From a virus: a stretch of 64,000 nt of DNA. A program made the translations under genes and the position numbers. The stretch lies in IMG/VR virus record IMGVR_UViG_3300042731_004843, positions 44,146-108,145 of that record; one strand, 5' to 3'. This document shows positions 60,048 through 64,000 of the stretch, piece by piece. The first letter of the stretch is position 1. Each line of letters starts with the position of its first letter. The notes under the pieces were generated by a model. That model did not search any database and was not told the origin of the DNA. It saw only the letters and a list, made by a program, of their open reading frames with translations.

Positions 60048-60314
60048 TTAGCGCCGTCGGTTCGAGTCCCTCTCCTTGGCCCGGTCCACCCTCAGCTTGC
60101 GGCCGTCCACGTCCATGCCGTCCCCCTGGTCGATGGCCTTGGTGGCCCCCTCCTCGTCCGAGTAGGTCACGAAGCCGTAGCCTTTGCTCTTCCCGGTTTC
60201 CTTGTCGGTGATGATTTTGGCCTCAGTGACGGAGCCAAACTTCGCGAAAGCCTGCTGCAGTCCTTCTTCAGTCGTTTCCCAAGCGATGCCACCGACAAAC
60301 ACTCTGTTCTTCAT
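60048..60314 (-). CDS. RRM RNA-binding protein
   Basis: ATG at 60314 has AGGAG six bases upstream; the GTG at 60332 is part of its leader. The 88-residue product is a complete RRM: RNP2 VFVGGI at 5-10 and RNP1 KGYGFVTY at 44-51 with both aromatic residues, plus a basic C-terminal tail ending RDSNRRR. Small RRM proteins are common in cyanobacteria and some proteobacteria and rare in phages. It probably binds phage or host RNA after infection. Likely acquired from a host. Confidence 0.92.
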   Translation of the reverse strand: MKNRVFVGGIAWETTEEGLQQAFAKFGSVTEAKIITDKETGKSKGYGFVTYSDEEGATKAIDQGDGMDVDGRKLRVDRAKERDSNRRR

Positions 60315-60333
60315 GTTCTTCTCCTGATTCACT

Positions 60334-60585
60334 CTACTTGGTCTTTGGCCGGGTTATGAGCCCGGCGCGGATCAACTCCACTATCTTCCGTTCTGCTTCT
60401 TGTTGTACTTGTTCTCGTGTCTCCCCGCGATCGATGCGCGCCAACTCCTTGAGTACCGTGTAGATGATGTTCTCGGCTAGGGCTTGCGCGCCCATGTGGC
60501 CTACGAGCGTCTTCCTGGCCGCAGCTAATAGCTCACGAAGCGACCGTTCCATTTCTACCAGTTTGGGGTCTTTGATTCGCTCCAC
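60334..60585 (-). CDS. Small helical protein
   Basis: An 83-residue product, helical throughout (MERSLRELLAAARKTLVGHM, ENIIYTVLKELARIDRGE). No family recognised. Two bases separate it from the gene upstream at 60588. Confidence 0.6.
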   Translation of the reverse strand: MERIKDPKLVEMERSLRELLAAARKTLVGHMGAQALAENIIYTVLKELARIDRGETREQVQQEAERKIVELIRAGLITRPKTK

Positions 60586-60587
60586 TG

Positions 60588-60887
60588 CTACCTCTTTTCT
60601 ACAGCAGCGAGGGCGCGCTTAAGTCCTCCTTCCTCGCTGGGTATCGCGTGGTAGACCGCCCTACGTAGCACAGCGATCACCTCCGTGAGGGCCTCCTTGC
60701 GTCCAAAGAGCTTCGCCGCCAAAACTTCTTTGTCGTGCACACTCTTCAGCTCTTTTGCCAGCTCGGTTGATATGGCCTCCACATCCATGGGAGGCAAATG
60801 GGGCCCGCCGTAGGCACCGCTGCAGTGCCTAGACAAGACGCGGCGGACAACCTCTACAACCTCTTCACTTTTTGTTGAATGAGTCAT
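60588..60887 (-). CDS. Small helical protein
   Basis: A 99-residue product, helical with a Gly/Pro break in the middle (CSGAYGGPHLPPMDVEA). It overlaps the upstream gene by 23 bases. No family recognised. Confidence 0.6.
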   Translation of the reverse strand: MTHSTKSEEVVEVVRRVLSRHCSGAYGGPHLPPMDVEAISTELAKELKSVHDKEVLAAKLFGRKEALTEVIAVLRRAVYHAIPSEEGGLKRALAAVEKR

Positions 60888-61521
60888 GCGCCCTCGACAT
60901 CAGATATCTGGCCAGTTTCTTCCCTCTCTCTGTAAGGATCCACCCGAGCTCCGGACTGGGCTGCCCATGGCTGTCTAGCGCATGTACGACCAGCTCGCCA
61001 GCATTCAGCAACCCCACTATCTCGAGCAAATCCTCGCGACGCATGCCCAGCTGGCGAGCCGCGTCGGCAATTTTTCCGTTGTTGGAGATGGCCAGCAGCA
61101 CGGCGCAGTCTATGGCGGACATGCTGTCCGCCAACAGATTCACGTTGGCTTCTTTGTTGGCGGACAGCATGCCGACCCTGGGGAAATTGTCGGTACCAGG
61201 CCATGCCTCCAGGGAGAACATGTAGCCCCCTACAGCCACCGCATAGGTGCCATTCTTCCCGGGCCCGATCGTTACGGCCGTCTCAGTGGCGGCTACTAAG
61301 GCCACGTCTCTGGTACCTACCCCGCGAACTATGTAGATCCCGTCCGCGTCTTCTTCTGCTACAAGCATCTCGCTGTCTTGGCAGAGTCCGTCGTTGTGCA
61401 GGTTCTCAAGAAGCTTGCGTAGCTTCTCCGGTTTTGGGTCTCTAGGGAACATGCCGCCCAAAGTGTCGTCAGAGAATACGGTGCTCTCATCATTGTCTGG
61501 ATCTAGGGTGTCGTCGCCCAT
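60865..61521 (-). CDS. Protein with acidic N-terminus and winged-helix-like C-terminus
   Basis: A 218-residue product, SD AAGGAG five bases from ATG. The first 30 residues are acidic; the middle is beta-rich (VALVAATETAVTIGPGKNGT). The last 85 residues, with DCAVLLAISNNGKIADAARQ, then LEIVGLLNAGELVV and GWILTERGKKLARYL, resemble a winged helix of the MarR/ArsR kind. A transcription regulator is possible. First gene of this minus-strand operon. Confidence 0.6.
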   Translation of the reverse strand: MGDDTLDPDNDESTVFSDDTLGGMFPRDPKPEKLRKLLENLHNDGLCQDSEMLVAEEDADGIYIVRGVGTRDVALVAATETAVTIGPGKNGTYAVAVGGYMFSLEAWPGTDNFPRVGMLSANKEANVNLLADSMSAIDCAVLLAISNNGKIADAARQLGMRREDLLEIVGLLNAGELVVHALDSHGQPSPELGWILTERGKKLARYLMSRAHDSFNKK

Positions 61522-61589
61522 GGTAGCTCCTTTGTAGGTTGATCCGTGGTTCTTATACCCACTTTAGTGCTATCATGCCACCCACCCAC

Positions 61590-61631
61590 GAAGGAGGCGA
61601 TCATGATGGCCAACTAACATAGGAGGTGATC
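61590..61631 (+). promoter_or_regulatory. Tandem ribosome binding sites with a four-codon frame
   Basis: AGGAGGCGATCATG is followed by a micro-ORF ATG-ATG-GCC-AAC-TAA (61603-61617), then AGGAGGTGATCATG starts the next gene at 61632. The two SD-ATG blocks are near copies. The micro-ORF could pause or recycle ribosomes as a leader. Confidence 0.45.
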
Positions 61632-61808
61632 ATGCACCACAAGAGAAGAAGGCCCCGTAACCTGAGAGCCGGCTGCAAGATGTGCAAGCCATGGAAGATC
61701 AACGGCGTGAACAAGTGGTCCAAAGATCTAGCCCGTGCTTCGGATTACCGTCGGCTCGAGGACTTCGATGACTGCACCCGCCGGAGATGTGTCTCGGGAG
61801 AGGGCTGA
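61632..61808 (+). CDS. Small basic zinc-type protein
   Basis: A 58-residue product with perfect SD AGGAGG five bases from ATG. HHKRRRPRNLRAGCKMCKPW has a CxxC pair after a basic run; two more Cys near the end (DDCTRRRCVSG) could complete a zinc site. Similar small KRRRP-x-CxxCKPWK proteins occur in other phages and plasmids; no function is known to me. Overlaps the next gene. Confidence 0.65.
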   Translation: MHHKRRRPRNLRAGCKMCKPWKINGVNKWSKDLARASDYRRLEDFDDCTRRRCVSGEG

Positions 61809-61944
61809 GGCCTTCAAGAAGCTGGGCCTGAAGCACCACTGCCCAGTGTGCGCGAAGAAGATCGGAAGGCACTGCCCCAGAAAGCTCCACAACTGCCTCA
61901 ATACGTACGTGGAGTTTGGTGGCCCACGACCCTACAGGAGGTAG
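61768..61944 (+). CDS. Small zinc-type protein
   Basis: ATG at 61768 with GAGG six bases upstream, overlapping the previous gene by 41 bases. The 58-residue product ends in a Cys/His cluster (HHCPVCAKKIGRHCPRKLHN and one more Cys), a plausible zinc finger. Unknown function; probably co-expressed with the preceding small zinc protein. Confidence 0.6.
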   Translation: MTAPAGDVSRERAEAFKKLGLKHHCPVCAKKIGRHCPRKLHNCLNTYVEFGGPRPYRR

Positions 61945-61957
61945 GCGCCTTGATACG

Positions 61958-63166
61958 TCAGGTGTAGAGGCCGTTGTGTAGTTCTCGCGCTAGTCTGTTG
62001 TAGCACTTCTGCTCCCGCCCACATCTATCTGGCTTAGAGTGCGCGCCGTCCTCTTGAAAGGCGTATAGGCTGGACTTGATAAGGGCTTCCGCCTTTCGCG
62101 GGTATGCGCCAAGTGTCCATTTTCCACCTTCCTTCACCACGTATAGGGCTAGAGTGGCTAGGCAGGGGAACACGAATCCGTCCGCCACATCTACTACGTT
62201 ACCGTCTCTATCTTTCTTGACGGGACGCCCCTTTCCCTTCAGCTTCTTTGGGCCCGTGTGTTTGCTGTCCGCGAATAGTTGGTGCCTCTTCCACTTACAG
62301 TAGGTGTCCCACGCCGTGGTGGCGATGTCGACGTAGTACCTGTACAGCGCTTTGGCCTCTTTGTGCTTCGGGTGCGACGGATCTTTCGTGACCATGTACA
62401 GTTCCGCGAAGTCCTTCAGAGAGCGCGTCTTTGTGCTGTAGATGGAGGCCTTCTTCATCACTCGAAGGCCCCCGTCATAGGACTTAAACTGTCGTTTCCA
62501 GAAGGAGCTCCACAGCTCGGCTGGGGTTAATAGGCCGATGACCCTGACTAGCTTTTCGGTGTCCACCATACCCTCTTCTAGCGGGTCGCTTTCTCTCAGC
62601 CTGATCTTCATCCCCTTCTTTCTGAACTCCCGCTGGAGGTCGTCCAGAACACCTTTTGCGTTAGCCACCGAAATCAACTGCACGGGGATCTGACGATTTA
62701 GATTGACTGTCATGTTGGCAGTCACCTCTTCGTCATCCAACAGGAAGAGCTGGAACGTGATATAGGCTTCTGGCGCCCCCTCCCCCCTACGAGCCAGGTC
62801 CAGGAGCGCATTTTCGATCGATCCTCTACTCTGCGCCCCGTCCATCACTGAGGGGCTGTCCAGCCGCAAGATCCCGCTGCCGCTGCTCCGCAGGCCACTA
62901 CCGGCTACTGCACAAATGGTGGCGCCGGAATTATACATGGAGAACAGATCTGGCTCATTGAGCAGCGTGCCCTCGATGGCTTTGTGGATCTTGTGCTTCT
63001 TTGCTGGATCCAGACCGGCGAGGTAGTCCCGGAGGTTCTCTTTGGTCGATAGGGGCACGATGTCTTGTACACGCGCCTTACCGCTAAAATGACGGTATCC
63101 ACGCCTCTTTTGGCAGGGGTCGGTGATCTCCTTAATGCAGAAGTACGGAACCGATACTATGGGCAT
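61958..63166 (-). CDS. AIPR/DGQHR-like protein
   Basis: A 402-residue product, SD AAGGAG six bases from ATG. YNSGATICAVAGSG (near 78-91) and SVMDGAQSRGSIENALL (near 107-122) match the two hallmarks of AIPR and DGQHR-type proteins (NNGIT..., then I-x-[ND]-G-x-Q-R/T). These families occur in abortive infection loci and with DNA modification (DndB/DpdB-like). Rest: FQLFLLDDEEVTANMTVNLN, helical C-terminus with a Cys pair. On a phage it could act against host defence or in modification; unproven. Confidence 0.65.
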   Translation of the reverse strand: MPIVSVPYFCIKEITDPCQKRRGYRHFSGKARVQDIVPLSTKENLRDYLAGLDPAKKHKIHKAIEGTLLNEPDLFSMYNSGATICAVAGSGLRSSGSGILRLDSPSVMDGAQSRGSIENALLDLARRGEGAPEAYITFQLFLLDDEEVTANMTVNLNRQIPVQLISVANAKGVLDDLQREFRKKGMKIRLRESDPLEEGMVDTEKLVRVIGLLTPAELWSSFWKRQFKSYDGGLRVMKKASIYSTKTRSLKDFAELYMVTKDPSHPKHKEAKALYRYYVDIATTAWDTYCKWKRHQLFADSKHTGPKKLKGKGRPVKKDRDGNVVDVADGFVFPCLATLALYVVKEGGKWTLGAYPRKAEALIKSSLYAFQEDGAHSKPDRCGREQKCYNRLARELHNGLYT

Positions 63167-63300
63167 ACTTGTCTCCTTGCGGCATAGCCGCGGTTAACGG
63201 TCCTTGGTGATTGCCCCGATGGGGGTAGGGTAGTCTCAGCGATCATGGGGGTTTCGCACAAAATGATCGTCCCGTCAAGATCATTTTGTGCGGGTAGGGC
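63167..63300 (-). other. Intergenic gap with a perfect stem-loop
   Basis: 134 bases between dCMP deaminase and the AIPR-like gene. CGCACAAAATGATC (63255-63268) pairs perfectly, 14 bp, with 63279-63292 over a 10-nt loop. No T-run follows, so it may be a weak terminator, an RNA processing site or a protein-binding site. Confidence 0.55.
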
Positions 63301-63960
63301 TCACTCCAACATGTCGGCGGTGATCATCAGTCCTTCGAAGCGTATTCCCGCGCCCTTGAATAGCTCTTGCACACCCTCACTCAAGCCATACCTTGACGCG
63401 TAGGACTCCCCGAAGAACACCTTTTCGATGCCCGCTCTGATGACGAGCTTGGCGCAGTCGTAGCACGGGGAGGCAGTGCAGTAGAGGGTTGATCCCTGCG
63501 GGGAGACGCCGTCCAGAGCACACTGCATGAGGGCATTGGCCTCTGAGTGTATGGTCCTGACGCAATGACCGTCACGCATGATGTGGCCGCCCTTGCTCTT
63601 CTTGACACCCACTTCTGGTGCCCCGCGACCGCATCTTGATGCCCAGTGTTCCTTACGCCCACAATCACAGGTGCTGAGTAGCCCTCTGCCCACGATATCA
63701 TGCACATCGCGGGGATCTAGCCATTTGCCGCAACGAGCGCAGGCGTAGAACTCTTCGGGGTCTGAGCAGTGTGGTTGCCCTGGAGCCGAGCCGTTGTAGC
63801 CGCCAGCGATCATGCGCCTGTTCTTCACCAGGACAGCCCCAACCCCATGCCGGCCGGGATCAAATAGCAGTTCTGGTCCTCGATCACAGGTGCTTCTGGT
63901 AGCGGTCAGGTGGGCCATGAGCATCCAGTAGTCGTCCCAGGGGAGCCTTCCTATCTTCAT
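63301..63960 (-). CDS. dCMP deaminase with zinc-ribbon insertion
   Basis: A 219-residue product, SD GGAGG five bases from ATG. The cytidine-deaminase zinc site is complete: HSEANAL (H and catalytic E) and TASPCYDCAK (two Cys). Between the N-terminal core (GAVLVKNRRMIAGGYNG) and the active site is an extra segment with CARC and CDCG pairs, likely a structural zinc ribbon. It converts dCMP to dUMP for dTTP synthesis, a usual phage function. It is the last gene visible at the right edge. Confidence 0.92.
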   Translation of the reverse strand: MKIGRLPWDDYWMLMAHLTATRSTCDRGPELLFDPGRHGVGAVLVKNRRMIAGGYNGSAPGQPHCSDPEEFYACARCGKWLDPRDVHDIVGRGLLSTCDCGRKEHWASRCGRGAPEVGVKKSKGGHIMRDGHCVRTIHSEANALMQCALDGVSPQGSTLYCTASPCYDCAKLVIRAGIEKVFFGESYASRYGLSEGVQELFKGAGIRFEGLMITADMLE

Positions 63961-64000
63961 ACTCGCCTCCTCCCTGCCCCGTCTTTGCCGTACCTCTCCA

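Noticed and set aside
60040-60075. GGTTCGAGTCCC at the 3' end of the RRM gene, like a tRNA T-arm
   Set aside because: The flanking bases do not form the 5-bp T-stem, no acceptor or anticodon arm fits, and the stretch encodes the RRM C-terminus on the other strand.
1-64000. Integrase, attachment sites or prophage borders
   Set aside because: No recombinase motif or tRNA-linked direct repeat was seen; nothing supports integration within this window.

Overview
The window is 64 kb of a tailed double-stranded DNA phage with a contractile tail (myovirus morphology). Evidence for this is a terminase large subunit, portal, prohead-protease-like protein, major capsid protein, tail sheath, tail tube and baseplate spike, together with a phage-type replication set. 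There is no integrase, rRNA, tRNA or CRISPR. Genes are tightly packed, with ATGA/TAATG overlaps and strong AGGAGG ribosome binding sites, and base composition is fairly GC-rich. The host cannot be named from the sequence. Both ends of the window cut through phage DNA; the family A DNA polymerase runs off the left edge.

Layout. (1) 1-9998, minus strand: the replication and repair operon. It reads leftward from a consensus-like sigma70 promoter at 9603-9630, which has a 26-nt perfect palindrome over the expected start of transcription. In transcription order it carries an SF2 helicase, a small unknown gene, a family 4 uracil-DNA glycosylase, four unknown genes including a DUF932 protein, a DnaB-like helicase, a DnaG-type primase, a zinc-rich gp32-like candidate single-strand binding protein and DNA polymerase I. 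(2) 10132-29927, plus strand: virion genes, portal, a 2052-residue fused beta-beta' RNA polymerase, baseplate spike, several unknown virion-type proteins and terminase. A four-gene minus-strand islet (15382-16557) lies between portal and RNA polymerase. (3) 29963-30781: two small minus genes. (4) 30898-52898, plus strand: head and tail genes, with candidate prohead protease, scaffold-like proteins, capsid, glycine-zipper proteins, a frameshifted tail sheath, a HExxH protein and tail tube; a free-standing HNH endonuclease gene is inserted. (5) 53009-61521, mostly minus strand: small accessory genes, including a 932-residue protein with pieces of a family A polymerase, a Lar-like zinc protein, a P-loop kinase-like protein and an RRM RNA-binding protein. 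(6) 61632-63960: two small plus-strand zinc proteins, an AIPR/DGQHR-like protein and dCMP deaminase.

The main finding is the RNA polymerase: both catalytic subunits of the bacterial type are joined in one compact chain, with the active-site motifs intact, inside the virion gene block. That suggests the phage carries its own transcription machinery, perhaps in the particle. Other points of interest are a short K-x-A-[ASG] motif recurring in most non-conserved virion proteins, a 1-nt frame break in the tail sheath gene, a 27-nt identical segment shared by the portal gene and the 932-residue gene, a hairpin that sequesters the ribosome binding site of the DNA polymerase, and a long RNA-like hairpin upstream of terminase.
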